Assembly: GCA_964487255.1 (NCBI GenBank)
Contig: CAZAQV010000009.1
Span: 1 to 64,000, forward strand
DNA: 64,000 nt
Source: CAZAQV01 sp964487255
GTDB taxonomy: Bacteria; Myxococcota_A; Polyangia; Polyangiales; CAZAQV01
Direction of reading: 5' to 3'
Both the position numbers and the translations under genes were made by a program. Shown here in pieces: positions 18,801-27,304 of this stretch. The notes beneath the pieces were generated by a model that saw only the letters and a list, made by a program, of their open reading frames with translations, was not told where the DNA came from and did not search any database. Position 1 is the first letter of the stretch. Every line of letters starts with the position of its first letter.

Positions 18801-19462
18801 GTATCGAAGCGCTTGAACGATTCACCGAGTTGGGCTCCGGCTTCAAGGTGGCCTCGCTGGACATGGAGCTTCGAGGCGCAGGAGACCTCCTCGGTGCCGA
18901 GCAGAGCGGAAACATCTCGGCGGTTGGCATCGATGTCTTCATGCGCATGCTTGAAGAGGCCATCGCTGAGTTGCGAGGCGATGCCTACCTGCCCGACGTC
19001 GACACAGAGCTTAGCTTTCAGACCGAACTCTATATCCCGGAGGAGTACATCTCCGATGTCGGCGTTCGATTGTCGGTTTACAAGCGGCTCGATCGTGCGC
19101 TAACTCCCAGCGATGCGCTCGACGTCGCAGAGGAGCTCGAAGATCGTTTCGGCCCGCCCCCCCTCGAGGTCCAGAAGCTCGTCCGAGCCATGTCGCAGAA
19201 ACCTCGCCTTCGCGCGCTGCGGGTGTTGGGCGCGGAAGCCACGAAAACTCGCGTCACACTCCACTTGCAGCAAGACACACCGCTCGATCCGGCCAAGGTG
19301 ATGGCTCTCGTCGCCGAGCACGGCAGCGGATACTCGCTCAGCCCCGACATGAAGCTCAGCCGGCGCATGCCCGGCGGCTTTGGCGACGACGACATCCAGG
19401 CCCTCAGCGACACCCTCGACCAAGTCGAAGAGCTTCGGCGGGAGCCCGAACAAGCAATGTGA
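15839..19462 (+). CDS. mfd: Transcription-repair coupling factor Mfd
   Basis: 1207 residues from GTG 15839. Mfd releases stalled RNA polymerase and recruits nucleotide excision repair. The domain order is complete: UvrB-homology N-terminus, RNAP-interaction domain near 525 (GDYVVHMDHGIGRYLGLEKK), Walker A near 686 (GDVGFGKTEVAMRAAF), DEEQ box (VVDEEQRFGVTHKERI), SATPIPRT motif, RecG-like translocation motif and LYQLRGRVGRS, then a C-terminal TRCF domain. Length matches the family (about 1150-1200). It is probably co-transcribed with the antiporter two bases upstream. Confidence 0.97.
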   Translation: MDALASGLARADLKLRDFWPTIRANEHRVTHVRALPDPALALALSEVTGAEHVVVIFPESERAHRFYRQVKGLRQDALFFTAFDTSPFLELAKDRRATMDRLRCLARASAPDTWRVLCTSVPALLRKLPPPAALRRFSFAIEETDIAPREELVERLDQAGYLRVPLVEDPGSFAVRGDIVDIYSPLHEHPVRVELDEELVAALRYFDADSQRTQQACQKLEIPPVREHLLTPKGESELRKRARALCDEVNMPTVQARALVDDLAEGRSFYGIDAWLPCFYNSLTSFRQHLPERLHMIVVDPSACEAQAQHDWDSAAQDREERLSTGHPTFATEAHLLSPDELAAQLIATDGATASVHRIAQLGTGDDSPFSALEPSDEEQLQSLGAEDQLALAQTLQHRRASGHEEDLLGPLFTHVGAWLEDGFRVVIGADSQSQAERLRQLFSSRGHRLSEALSLEAFASSWTEFAPGSLQLVVGAWAGGFVVASEALAVVTSDEIFGGRTRRRQTRARRRKETSHFLEDLQTLAVGDYVVHMDHGIGRYLGLEKKTLGISQYEQMQGVKATVIEVAAIEYAGGDKLFVPVTRMGQMQRYASKDGHKPRLDKLGGQSFKKTKARVRKEVKRLADDLLKVFAERAAFEREPVASADASFTSFEASFPFEETVDQVKAIDDVLSDLERDQPMDRVVCGDVGFGKTEVAMRAAFRVAMDGRQVAVLCPTTVLAQQHFRSFRERFAAYPIEVRSLSRFVSKDGQRETLTGLKKGSVDVVIGTHRLLSKDVHFKNLGLLVVDEEQRFGVTHKERIKSLRAKVDVLTLSATPIPRTLQMSVAGLRDLSLITTAPVDRRAVRTFVARWDEQVIRDAVRRELSRGGQVFFVYNRIEGLYERAQKLQDLIPEAKVAVAHGQMRERELERIMVDFVEGRYDVLCATAIIESGLDIPRANTMIIDRADIFGLAQLYQLRGRVGRSKERAYCYLLTPPPNQMSEEARSRIEALERFTELGSGFKVASLDMELRGAGDLLGAEQSGNISAVGIDVFMRMLEEAIAELRGDAYLPDVDTELSFQTELYIPEEYISDVGVRLSVYKRLDRALTPSDALDVAEELEDRFGPPPLEVQKLVRAMSQKPRLRALRVLGAEATKTRVTLHLQQDTPLDPAKVMALVAEHGSGYSLSPDMKLSRRMPGGFGDDDIQALSDTLDQVEELRREPEQAM

Positions 19463-19548
19463 GCCAACGCACACGCGGTGCGTCATCGAGAGGCCTCCGG
19501 ACACGAGCGTTTTGAGCACGCATCGTCCGTGAGCTATAGGGTTGTCCG

Positions 19549-20574
19549 ATGCTCAACGCTTATATCTCTGGAACTGGAATGTACGTCCCCCCGCGGGTCG
19601 TGACCAACGACGACCTTCGCGAGCAATACGGCATGGATACGAGCGACGAGTGGATCCGTCAGCGTACGGGCATCGAACAGCGTCACTTTGCCGATGAAGG
19701 ACTAAACACCACCGACATGGCCGAACCAGCGGCCCGACAAGCGATTGAAAACGCAGGGCTCAAAAACAAAGATATCGACATGATCATCTTTGCCACGCTT
19801 TCACCCGACCGCGCATTTCCTGGCAATGCCGTGTACCTGCAGGACCGCCTCGGCATGTGCGACGAAGGTCATTTCCCCGCGTGCCTAGACGTGCGCAATC
19901 AATGCTCGGGTTTTGTCTATGCGCTTTCAACCGCCACGGCTTTCATTCGTTCCGGCGTGCATAAACACATTCTGGTCGTTGGTGCGGAGACGCATTCTCC
20001 GGCGATTGATCTATCCACACGTGGTCGAACCGTGGCGTCGCTGTTTGGGGACGCTGGTGGCGCTGTCGTGGTAAGTGCCACCGAAGAGGACCGCGGCATC
20101 CGTAGCTGGAATCTGGGCGCTGATGGACGCCACGCCGATGCGCTTCGTCTCAACGTATGGAACATGAAAAAGAGACCGTACATGGGCCTCGGGGAGAACG
20201 ACGGCGGCACGATTCCACTGGAAGACAAATGGCCCTATATGGAAGGCAAGGTCGTGTTTCGCCACGCGGTCGAGCGCATGATCGGCACCATGATGCAGTC
20301 CTTCGCAACCGAGGGACTCACCCTCAACGACGTCGACCTGTTCTTGTTTCATCAGGCCAACTTGCGCATCAACCAGCACATTCAAAAAACGATCGGCGCG
20401 CCAGATGAGAAGTTCATGAACAACATTCAACGTCTTGGCAACACTACCGCTGCGACGATCCCCACACTGATGCACGAGGCGGTCGAAACCGGGAAGCTCA
20501 AGCCGGGAAACAAAGTGGCCCTGGTCGCCTTTGGCTCCGGCTTCACCTGGGGCTCCATGATCCTCGATTGGTGA
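19549..20574 (+). CDS. fabH: 3-oxoacyl-ACP synthase III-like ketosynthase
   Basis: 341 residues. Thiolase-fold condensing enzyme with the FabH Cys-His-Asn triad: Cys119 (VRNQCSGFVYAL), His268 (LFHQANLRINQH) and Asn298 (LGNTTAATIPTLM), plus the C-terminal GFGSGFTWGS-type loop. FabH normally condenses an acyl-CoA with malonyl-ACP to start fatty-acid synthesis. Because the gene is not beside fabD/fabG/acpP, a role in branched or secondary acyl metabolism is possible. It stands 86 bases downstream of mfd and converges with the FHA regulator gene at 20632. Confidence 0.88.
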   Translation: MLNAYISGTGMYVPPRVVTNDDLREQYGMDTSDEWIRQRTGIEQRHFADEGLNTTDMAEPAARQAIENAGLKNKDIDMIIFATLSPDRAFPGNAVYLQDRLGMCDEGHFPACLDVRNQCSGFVYALSTATAFIRSGVHKHILVVGAETHSPAIDLSTRGRTVASLFGDAGGAVVVSATEEDRGIRSWNLGADGRHADALRLNVWNMKKRPYMGLGENDGGTIPLEDKWPYMEGKVVFRHAVERMIGTMMQSFATEGLTLNDVDLFLFHQANLRINQHIQKTIGAPDEKFMNNIQRLGNTTAATIPTLMHEAVETGKLKPGNKVALVAFGSGFTWGSMILDW

Positions 20575-20631
20575 CGCTCCGCCTGCCAACGGCGTTGGCT
20601 CTCGGCAGGATCAGGGCAAACCGGGAGCGGT

Positions 20632-22041
20632 CTACTTCTTTTTGACGTCGGAGGCCTTGAGGCCATGCTGGCGCAGCAAACGCTCAAGCGACTTGCGGTG
20701 AATGCCTGCGTCCTGTGACGCGAGATTGAGATCACCTTTAGTCTTTTGCAAGAGGCGCATGAGGTACTCGCGCTCCATGGGCGCCACCCACTTCTCCCGC
20801 GCCTCTTTGATGGGCAAACTTTCGTTAACTTCGGGTAAGGGAAGCCCAGCTCCCATTGGCGGCGGCGGTACCGGCTCGACCTGGCTCCCCATCACGACCA
20901 AGTCGTCCTTCCGGATGGAGGGACCCGTAGCGAGCGCAATCGCGCGACGCATCACATTACGGAGCTCACGCACATTGCCCGGCCAGGGACGTTCACGCAA
21001 AACCTGAAGTGCGGCCGGGTCAATGTAGCGAACTGGGCTACCGTCGCGGGCATGCTCTTCGATGATGTGGCGAACGATAATGTCGATATCGTCGAGACGC
21101 TCGCGTAGCGGTGGCAAGTCGACCACGACCTCTGCCAGGCGGTAATACAGATCCTCACGGAAGTCACCTTCGCGAGCCATCTTGCGTAGGTCACGGTGTG
21201 TTGCGGCGACGACGCGAACGTCCACTTCGGCATGACGGTTCGAACCGAGACGCTTGACCTCTCGTCTTTCGAGTACGCGAAGTAGCTGAGGCTGCAAGTC
21301 GATGGGCAGCTCACCGATCTCATCGAGGAAAATGGTCCCCCCATGCGCGGCCTCGAATGCGCCTACGCGCTGGCGGTCTGCACCGGTGAAGGCACCCTTT
21401 TCGTGACCGAAGAGCTCAGCGCCGATCAGGTTCTTTTGGACTGCACCGCAGTCGACAACGATAAACGGCTTCGAAGCGCGCGGGCTGTTCTCGTGCACAC
21501 CGCGCGCGGCGAGCTCTTTACCCGTACCAGTTTCACCGACGATGACGCACGAGAGCTCAGTCGCGGCAACCTTCGCGAGCATCGAAAAAACCGAGCGCAT
21601 TTTCTGCGACGACCCTTTGAGGTTGCCGAAATGTGGCTCGTCTCGCTCGCGAATACGCTCCCACTTCTTCTTCGGTTCGAACAGAACTTCGGAGTCGCCC
21701 ACACGAATGCGAGCGCCGGGTGCCAAAATGGCCTCGACTACCGGTGTGCCGTTGACACCGGTACCGTTGGTCGAGCCAAGGTCGCGAATAAAATAGCGAT
21801 CCTCGCGAACGCTGATCTCGCAGTGCCTGCGACTCACCGTCGGGTCGGTCAGCTGCAAATCGTTGCTCGCAGCTGTGCCGATGGTCACACGCGTTGCCTC
21901 GACCTCTTTTTCAAGCCCTCGGTCGGGGCCGGTCACAACAAAAAGCCGCTGCTTGTGCGCGACAAGCATCGGACCCTCGCCGTCGTCACGCACTTGGGTT
22001 CCGCTGAAACCCAGTTCAGTCGTCGCGTCGTCGCGCTCCAT
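20632..22041 (-). CDS. FHA-domain sigma-54-dependent transcriptional activator
   Basis: 469 residues from Met at 22041; the frame also permits starts at 22092 or 22161, but these run through a poly-T tract and the repeated sequence at 22091-22200. An N-terminal FHA domain (VTIGTAASNDLQL, TVSRRHCEISV, GSTNGTGVNG) is followed by an AAA+ sigma-54 activator domain with Walker A GETGTGKE, the sigma-54-contacting GAFTGA loop, Walker B GGTIFLDEIGEL and the arginine-finger region. It ends with a Fis-type helix-turn-helix (LNLASQDAGIHRKSLERLLR). The FHA input implies control by Ser/Thr phosphorylation. It could serve sigma-54 promoters such as that at 41067, but this is inference. Confidence 0.9.
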   Translation of the reverse strand: MERDDATTELGFSGTQVRDDGEGPMLVAHKQRLFVVTGPDRGLEKEVEATRVTIGTAASNDLQLTDPTVSRRHCEISVREDRYFIRDLGSTNGTGVNGTPVVEAILAPGARIRVGDSEVLFEPKKKWERIRERDEPHFGNLKGSSQKMRSVFSMLAKVAATELSCVIVGETGTGKELAARGVHENSPRASKPFIVVDCGAVQKNLIGAELFGHEKGAFTGADRQRVGAFEAAHGGTIFLDEIGELPIDLQPQLLRVLERREVKRLGSNRHAEVDVRVVAATHRDLRKMAREGDFREDLYYRLAEVVVDLPPLRERLDDIDIIVRHIIEEHARDGSPVRYIDPAALQVLRERPWPGNVRELRNVMRRAIALATGPSIRKDDLVVMGSQVEPVPPPPMGAGLPLPEVNESLPIKEAREKWVAPMEREYLMRLLQKTKGDLNLASQDAGIHRKSLERLLRQHGLKASDVKKK

Positions 22042-22090
22042 CTCAGCCTGTAAGCTACCATGTGAGAAAAAAAAAGACGAATGATTCTCC

Positions 22091-22200
22091 ATTTCTTGCT
22101 CTTCACGGCTCCGCTTGCAAACCAGGGATTTGCACCTAGCAAATCCGGTTTTCCAGCCCACGCACGTTCATCGCGAATTTCTTGCTCTTCACGGCTCCGC
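22091..22200. repeat. Dispersed repeat: 24-bp direct repeats around a GATTTGC hairpin
   Basis: A 24-base sequence containing CTTGCTCTTCACGGCTCCGC is repeated exactly at 22091-22114 and 22177-22200. Between them GGATTTGC-accta-GCAAATCC (22126-22146) forms a perfect hairpin, extended by AAACC/GGTTT across a 2-base bulge. Related hairpins occur at 27911 and 35781. The unit lies between divergent genes and overlaps the possible upstream extension of the FHA activator. Confidence 0.7.
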
Positions 22201-22249
22201 CTACCGAACCAGGAGGCCAGGAATCGGTCCATATGATATCCCGCTGGGG

Positions 22250-22894
22250 ATGAACGCGGACAATCGCGCCCAAACCCTGCTCGACGAACTCTTGGCGGCC
22301 GACGCCGCAGCTCTCGAAGCACACGAAAAACTGCGGGAGCTGGACGACCAGGAGGAGGTCTCGCGGACCGTCGTCGCACGCCTACGCCAAACGCTGTCGA
22401 GCGCCGAGCTCGATGCCGCGGGGGAGCTCGTGGTCCAGCGGTTACTGGAGATTTGTGCAGAGGTCCCCGAAAAGGCCACGACAGAGGCGATCCTCGTCGC
22501 ACTCGAGCACGCCAATCCACTCATCCGCGATGTCGCAGCGGAGGCTGCACTCGCACGTGCATACGAACGATACGCTGAAGTCGCACGTGTGTTCGAGAGT
22601 GGTTCACTCGGCCCCCACGCGACCCAAGAACTCTGCTTTGTTTTTGCGCAGATCGGCGAACCATCGACCGTCCAACTGCTCACCAGCGCCCTTCACCATG
22701 ATGATCCTGATGTCGTCTCGGCAGCGATCGAAGCTTTGACCGAACATGGAGACGCTGCCGCGGCACGCAGTCTCCAAGCGCTGCTGGGCGATACGCGTGA
22801 GGTCACGCTTGAGCACGGCGATGAGGAGTTTGTCGCCACGGTGGGGGAGCTCGCACAAGAGGCGATCGAGGAGCTCAAAAAGGGGAAGCACTAG
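22250..22894 (+). CDS. HEAT-repeat-like protein
   Basis: 214 residues from ATG 22250, chosen over upstream in-frame Met codons that lie inside the dispersed repeat; GCTGGGG precedes it closely. The protein is all-helical, with HEAT-like units (NPLIRDVAAEAALARAYERY, DDPDVVSAAIEALTEHGDAA) and a coiled, acidic N-terminus. Cytoplasmic scaffold or adaptor is the likely class; partner unknown. The next gene, an acyltransferase, starts 23 bases downstream. Confidence 0.75.
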   Translation: MNADNRAQTLLDELLAADAAALEAHEKLRELDDQEEVSRTVVARLRQTLSSAELDAAGELVVQRLLEICAEVPEKATTEAILVALEHANPLIRDVAAEAALARAYERYAEVARVFESGSLGPHATQELCFVFAQIGEPSTVQLLTSALHHDDPDVVSAAIEALTEHGDAAAARSLQALLGDTREVTLEHGDEEFVATVGELAQEAIEELKKGKH

Positions 22895-22917
22895 CTCGGT
22901 GCTAAGCTAGGATAGCA

Positions 22918-23544
22918 GTGCTGCGATGGGTCGGTAAGCTGTGGCTTCGGGGGATGGGGTGGCGGATCACAGGAAGGCCACCGAAGCTCGACAAGTTCGT
23001 CGTGGTGGGCTCCCCTCATACCAGCGCCTGGGATGCGCCTTACGCAATCGCGTATTTTTGGATGTTTGGCGGGCCGTTCCACTTTATGGGTAAGAAGGAA
23101 CTTTTCGACGGTCCGCTGGGGTTGGTTTGGCGTTGGGCCGGCGGCATTCCCATCAACCGCGGGGCCCCTCAGGGGCTGGTTCAGCAAATGGTCCGCGAGT
23201 TCGAGCGACGAGAGCGACTTTGGCTGATGCTCGCACCCAAAGGCACGCGTGCCTACCGTGAGCATTGGAAAACCGGGTTTTACGTGATCGCGCATGCCGC
23301 AAAGGTGCCCGTGGTCGTGGGATACGCCGACTTCAAGAACAAAGAGATCGGTCTCTCTCAACCCTACACGCTGACCGGTGATGTTCGCGCCGACATGGCG
23401 CACATCCGCGCGATACTCAAAGGCAAAGAGGGTAAGCATCCGGAGCGCCAAAGCCCCGTCACCTTGCTCGCAGAGCAGGACGAAGCCGCACGCGCACAGC
23501 TGCTGCGCGTTGCCCAACGCGCTTCCCTTCCGCCACCTCAGTGA
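22918..23544 (+). CDS. PlsC-type lysophospholipid acyltransferase
   Basis: 208 residues from GTG 22918. Acyltransferase family motifs: the catalytic HxxxxD box as HTSAWD, GKKELF, the GGIPINRG block III and LMLAPKGTR in place of the usual PEGTRS. Such enzymes acylate 1-acyl-glycerol-3-phosphate or related lysolipids at the inner membrane. The protein is slightly shorter than PlsC (about 240). It is probably in one transcript with the HEAT-like gene. Confidence 0.87.
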   Translation: MLRWVGKLWLRGMGWRITGRPPKLDKFVVVGSPHTSAWDAPYAIAYFWMFGGPFHFMGKKELFDGPLGLVWRWAGGIPINRGAPQGLVQQMVREFERRERLWLMLAPKGTRAYREHWKTGFYVIAHAAKVPVVVGYADFKNKEIGLSQPYTLTGDVRADMAHIRAILKGKEGKHPERQSPVTLLAEQDEAARAQLLRVAQRASLPPPQ

Positions 23545-23601
23545 TCGAGAACGGGCTCAGGATCGGACTGGCTAGCCGAGCTCGCGGATAACCTGTGTGA
23601 G

Positions 23602-24843
23602 CTACATATCACAGCCGGTGCCGTCGGCGGCCGGTATCACGATGCGAATACGCTGCGTTCCGAGATTCGTGCTGCCATCACCACGAAAGACGACGTCGAT
23701 CTCAAAACTTTGTGGTTCATCGCCGGGGACGACGGCGTCGTTGCGCACCGTCAGCACAAAGAACAGTCGCGTTCCAGCCTTCACCGTCAAGAAGCGGTTG
23801 CTCTCTTCGTCAATACCTTCAATGCCATCTTCGGGGGATGCACCAATCGGTCGAATGGATGCGACAAAATCTGCTGCGTCGATGTCGTCGCTTCCGTCAA
23901 CGTCGCGAGCGCGTGCGTCGACATCAAAAATGACGTTGTCGGCGAAAATCTGCATGGCATCAATGACGCCAGTACCGAGGCGCTCACCACGTCGTCCAAT
24001 GTCGAACACAAGGGGCGCGCCGTTTTCGCCGACCGCGTTGGTATCGCGCGCAATGGCACGCAGATCAGCGGCCGGATCACCGTCCCCAGAGTCGAAACCA
24101 ATCACGCGGATATCGAGCTGGTTAAGCGCAAGCACGGCGTCGTTGTAGGAGTGCGGCGCTGGACGAACCCGCGTGTCGTAGGGCCGGCTTCCACCAGGTC
24201 CATTGTGAAAGACCTGATCGGTAAACAGAAGGACCACCGGAAGCGCGTCGAAGCGGAAGCAGGGGTAGCCCGCCCCTCCCATCGGGCAACCGAACGACGC
24301 CGGAACGTACGAGCCCAACCCCTCCGCCGTGGCGATCTGATAGAGCGCCTCGACCTGACTTTCAGGGTCGTCAACACCATTACCAAGGTCGATGCCGTTA
24401 ACCGCCGCCTGCACCTGTGAAAGATCATCGGTCACAGGCAAGAGCATGCGAAACGGGCTATCAGGGCGCGGGCCGTCCGATCCGTAGGGTTCAACCGGGA
24501 AGTCTTCAAAGGTCGCCACCCCGATTTGCGTGTCCGGAATTTCGGCTTCGATGGCAGGCGCCAGACGGTCCCGAAGGCGCTCGCGAATACGATTAATCTC
24601 GTCGCGCATGGAGGCCGTGGTGTCGATCAAAAAGACGATATCCGCTCGGGCGAGCTGTGCTTCAGTCTGCAGATCGAGGTCGACGGGTCCGCCGTCAAAC
24701 GGGATCTCAACGCAGGGCAGGCCCGCATCGAGGGTAGCGTCTACGCCGGCCTCGACCTGCGCATCGGGTATCTCAAGGCCGGTCTTGGCCCCGCAAGCGC
24801 AGAGGTGCGCGCACAACAAGAGCAAGACAAAGCGTAAAGACAT
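23602..24843 (-). CDS. VWA-domain lipoprotein
   Basis: 413 residues with a lipoprotein signal (FVLLLLCAHLCAC). A von Willebrand A domain spans about 66-270, with the MIDAS motif at 74-78 (FLIDTTASMRD), so Mg2+/Ca2+-dependent ligand binding on the cell surface is predicted. The linker is Cys-poor but includes a CPMGGAGYPC pair inside the domain. The C-terminal third is beta-rich (TRLFFVLTVRNDAVVPGD) and may be a second Ig-like module. Similar lipoproteins are frequent in Myxococcota genomes. It ends near the convergent acyltransferase gene. Confidence 0.82.
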   Translation of the reverse strand: MSLRFVLLLLCAHLCACGAKTGLEIPDAQVEAGVDATLDAGLPCVEIPFDGGPVDLDLQTEAQLARADIVFLIDTTASMRDEINRIRERLRDRLAPAIEAEIPDTQIGVATFEDFPVEPYGSDGPRPDSPFRMLLPVTDDLSQVQAAVNGIDLGNGVDDPESQVEALYQIATAEGLGSYVPASFGCPMGGAGYPCFRFDALPVVLLFTDQVFHNGPGGSRPYDTRVRPAPHSYNDAVLALNQLDIRVIGFDSGDGDPAADLRAIARDTNAVGENGAPLVFDIGRRGERLGTGVIDAMQIFADNVIFDVDARARDVDGSDDIDAADFVASIRPIGASPEDGIEGIDEESNRFLTVKAGTRLFFVLTVRNDAVVPGDEPQSFEIDVVFRGDGSTNLGTQRIRIVIPAADGTGCDM

Positions 24844-24894
24844 AATACGCCAAGCATAACGCCCTCAAGGCCCGGATGCGAACCGCGATTACCC

Positions 24895-25914
24895 TTACTT
24901 TCTGAAGCGCCAAAGTGCCCGCTCTTTAGCCTGGCGCGCCCGCCGTCTGTCACGCAGGTGCAGTGCCAGATAGTCAATCTTGTCGTCAACCTGTGGAGCA
25001 ACCAACTCCAGTTGCTCAACACGGCTACGAAGACCTGCCTGCAAGCTCGCCACCTCGTCTGCGCCCTCTCCCTCGGCAAGGAGCCAAAGACGCTGCCGAT
25101 CAAGCGGCGTGCGGTCGGTCAGATCGAGAATGGAAGCAAGAAGCGCATCGGGCGAAAACATCTCTTCTTCTGCCATCCGTTGCCCAACCTCCAACGTCGC
25201 CGAAGCATCGAGCAAACCCATGTCATGGAGCAAGACGGCCGCTTGGAAGTAGTTGTAAACGGGACAGACGCGACTGCCGAGCGCGTCAAAGTCAGACGGC
25301 GCGCACACGCGGTCGAGGTGCACAAAGATCCGTTGAACACACTGGCGCGGCATGATCGAGTCAAAGCTGCTGAGGATTAGAGCGCGGTCCTCAGGATACA
25401 CGCGCGCGATCTCAAGCAAGTCTTCGAGCACGGAACGTTCGACGACTCCGGCACAGATGTCCGCGTAGAGGGAATACACAAACGCATCGGCTTCCGCGTC
25501 GTCACCGAAGAGCACTTCGTCGAAGGCAACGTCCGTTTTGACACGCGACTGCAGCAGGCTGCCCAGCTTATAACCCAGTTGCTCCTTGAGATAACGAAGC
25601 CGCCCACGCCGCAGGTTTCGCAGGCTTGGTTTGAGCGTGAAGCTCTGCCAGCGGATGCCGTCACGCTGGAGCTTCGACGCAAGCACGCGGCGCATCTGTT
25701 GAGGACTTCCGGAAAGGATGTGCACTTGCTCGGCGCCTGAACGCTGAAGGGCACGCAGGAGCGCCGCCGCTCCAGGGACAGTCCGTTTCCGCCATGCCGG
25801 CTCGAACGCCGTGCGCACCAGGCCACGTGCGGTATCAAAGTCTGTGCGCAGGTAGGTCTTGTCGAGATCCCAACGGAAAACCGTCGAAGCCAAGCGTTCG
25901 CGGGCCGCATTCAC
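24895..25914 (-). CDS. App1-like HAD phosphatase domain protein
   Basis: 339 residues. Near the N-terminus FRWDLDKTYLRTD is the HAD-type DxDxT nucleophile motif, followed by HILSGSPQQM and LFGDDAEADAF. Together these match the bacterial App1/DUF2183 phosphatidate-phosphatase-like catalytic family. The C-terminal half is helical, with a long Arg/Leu coiled region (LRSRVEQLELVAPQVDDKID). Substrate is uncertain; lipid phosphates are a family-based guess. It diverges from the gene at 25950 with only 35 bases between starts. Confidence 0.72.
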   Translation of the reverse strand: MNAARERLASTVFRWDLDKTYLRTDFDTARGLVRTAFEPAWRKRTVPGAAALLRALQRSGAEQVHILSGSPQQMRRVLASKLQRDGIRWQSFTLKPSLRNLRRGRLRYLKEQLGYKLGSLLQSRVKTDVAFDEVLFGDDAEADAFVYSLYADICAGVVERSVLEDLLEIARVYPEDRALILSSFDSIMPRQCVQRIFVHLDRVCAPSDFDALGSRVCPVYNYFQAAVLLHDMGLLDASATLEVGQRMAEEEMFSPDALLASILDLTDRTPLDRQRLWLLAEGEGADEVASLQAGLRSRVEQLELVAPQVDDKIDYLALHLRDRRRARQAKERALWRFRK

Positions 25915-25949
25915 ACGCGCATCCTAACATGCTCTACACTGGATAGACG

Positions 25950-26468
25950 ATGGCGGACGAACGACGGCTACGAACACCTAGAAAAGAGATTCCGCACCTG
26001 TTTGAAACGGGTCAGCGCTGCAGCAGCGAAGACCTCGGAAAAATGCTGCTCGCGGGTCAGGCGGAGGTGCGCTTCGAGGGACTCAACACGATGCCCATGT
26101 TCCGGCGTTTCGCGAAGAAGTTCACGCGGACCCACGAGGGCTACATCGGACACAATGACAATGGCCTCGTCGAGACGACGTTTACCGGACCGGGCTATTT
26201 TCGAATTTCTGACTCGACCGATGGCGAGGCGTTGTTCGACTACCGCGACGTTCCCACGGCCGCGCCGAACCACTGGCCCACGATTCGCTCGAATCGCATT
26301 CCGCCCTACCTTTTCACATACGGAAATATGGTCGACGCGGTGCGCATCATCTCGGACGATCTGGTCGCGGGCAAGGCGCATCGCTACCGCCACAGTGGCC
26401 CCGTCGACCTCGCCCAAGCCAAGGTCATCGACGTTTTCTTTCTGTTGGTCCGCGCCTCCAAGCCGTGA
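25950..26468 (+). CDS. Conserved-looking protein of unknown function
   Basis: 172 residues, no signal or membrane helix. Sequence is mixed alpha/beta with distinctive aromatic stretches (GYIGHNDNGLVETTFTGPGY, NRIPPYLFTYGNMVDAVRII) and a central MFRRFAKKF. I do not recognise a family. It lies 32 bases upstream of an SDR gene and diverges from the App1-like gene, so it may share a lipid-related setting. Confidence 0.65.
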   Translation: MADERRLRTPRKEIPHLFETGQRCSSEDLGKMLLAGQAEVRFEGLNTMPMFRRFAKKFTRTHEGYIGHNDNGLVETTFTGPGYFRISDSTDGEALFDYRDVPTAAPNHWPTIRSNRIPPYLFTYGNMVDAVRIISDDLVAGKAHRYRHSGPVDLAQAKVIDVFFLLVRASKP

Positions 26469-26500
26469 CACACCTGGACAACGAGTGCTAGAGCCGCATC

Positions 26501-27280
26501 ATGGGTAAAGCCACACTCATTACGGGCGCCTCGAGGGGTATCGGACGAGAGACAGCACTAGCCTTGGCGACCGCGGGTCGAGACCTCGTTCTGTGCGCGC
26601 GCGACGAATCGAAGCTGGCCGAGGTCGCCGAGGCTGCGATCAGGCAGGGCGTTCGGGCTTGGGTGCTGGCCATGGACGTCAGCAACTGCGATGCCGCAGT
26701 GGACAAGATCCGCCACATCGACGAAGAAGTGGGTGGCCTGTATGCGGTGGTGGCCAATGCGGGCATCGATACCGGCGTCCGCGGGACGAGACTGCAGTGG
26801 AAGCACTGTAAGCGCACCATCGACGTCAATGTGAGCGGGGCCGTCGCCACCCTCACGGCGGTCCTGGACCGCATGGTGGACCGGGGCGAGGGGCAGCTGG
26901 TCGGGATCTCAAGCATGGCACAATATCGTGGCCTCCCGACCGCCTCGGTCTACTGCGGTTCCAAGGCTTTTTTGAGCACATTTCTGGAGAGCCTGCGTAT
27001 CGACCTACACGGGACCGGCGTGAGCGTAACGGACATTCGGCCCGGCTTCGTCAAATCGGACCTGACCAAGGGAAACCGCCATCCTATGCCCTTTTTACAG
27101 GAAACTAGCGACGCTGGAGAAACCATCGCGAAAGCCATCGAGGCGCAGCAGCCAGTCCTCGCCTTCCCCTGGCAGCTCGCGACGCTCGCCCGTGCCAGCA
27201 CCCTGCTTCCCTTCCCCATCTATCGGCGTCTGACGAGCGGGGCCAAACCTGATGCGTCAGCGAAGACTTCATCTGATTAG
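26501..27280 (+). CDS. Short-chain dehydrogenase/reductase
   Basis: 259 residues. Classical SDR: NAD(P)-binding TGASRGIG at residues 7-14, NAG motif (VVANAGID), catalytic Ser in GISSMAQ and YxxxK as Tyr151-Lys155 (SVYCGSKAF). The C-terminal region after IRPGFVKSDLTK may bind substrate or membrane (LARASTLLPFPIYRRL). Substrate is unknown; the family reduces or oxidises carbonyls and alcohols. It lies 32 bases after the unknown gene and 24 bases before the next one. Confidence 0.92.
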   Translation: MGKATLITGASRGIGRETALALATAGRDLVLCARDESKLAEVAEAAIRQGVRAWVLAMDVSNCDAAVDKIRHIDEEVGGLYAVVANAGIDTGVRGTRLQWKHCKRTIDVNVSGAVATLTAVLDRMVDRGEGQLVGISSMAQYRGLPTASVYCGSKAFLSTFLESLRIDLHGTGVSVTDIRPGFVKSDLTKGNRHPMPFLQETSDAGETIAKAIEAQQPVLAFPWQLATLARASTLLPFPIYRRLTSGAKPDASAKTSSD

Positions 27281-27304
27281 CGCACGGTGCTAGTCTAGGC
27301 ACCG

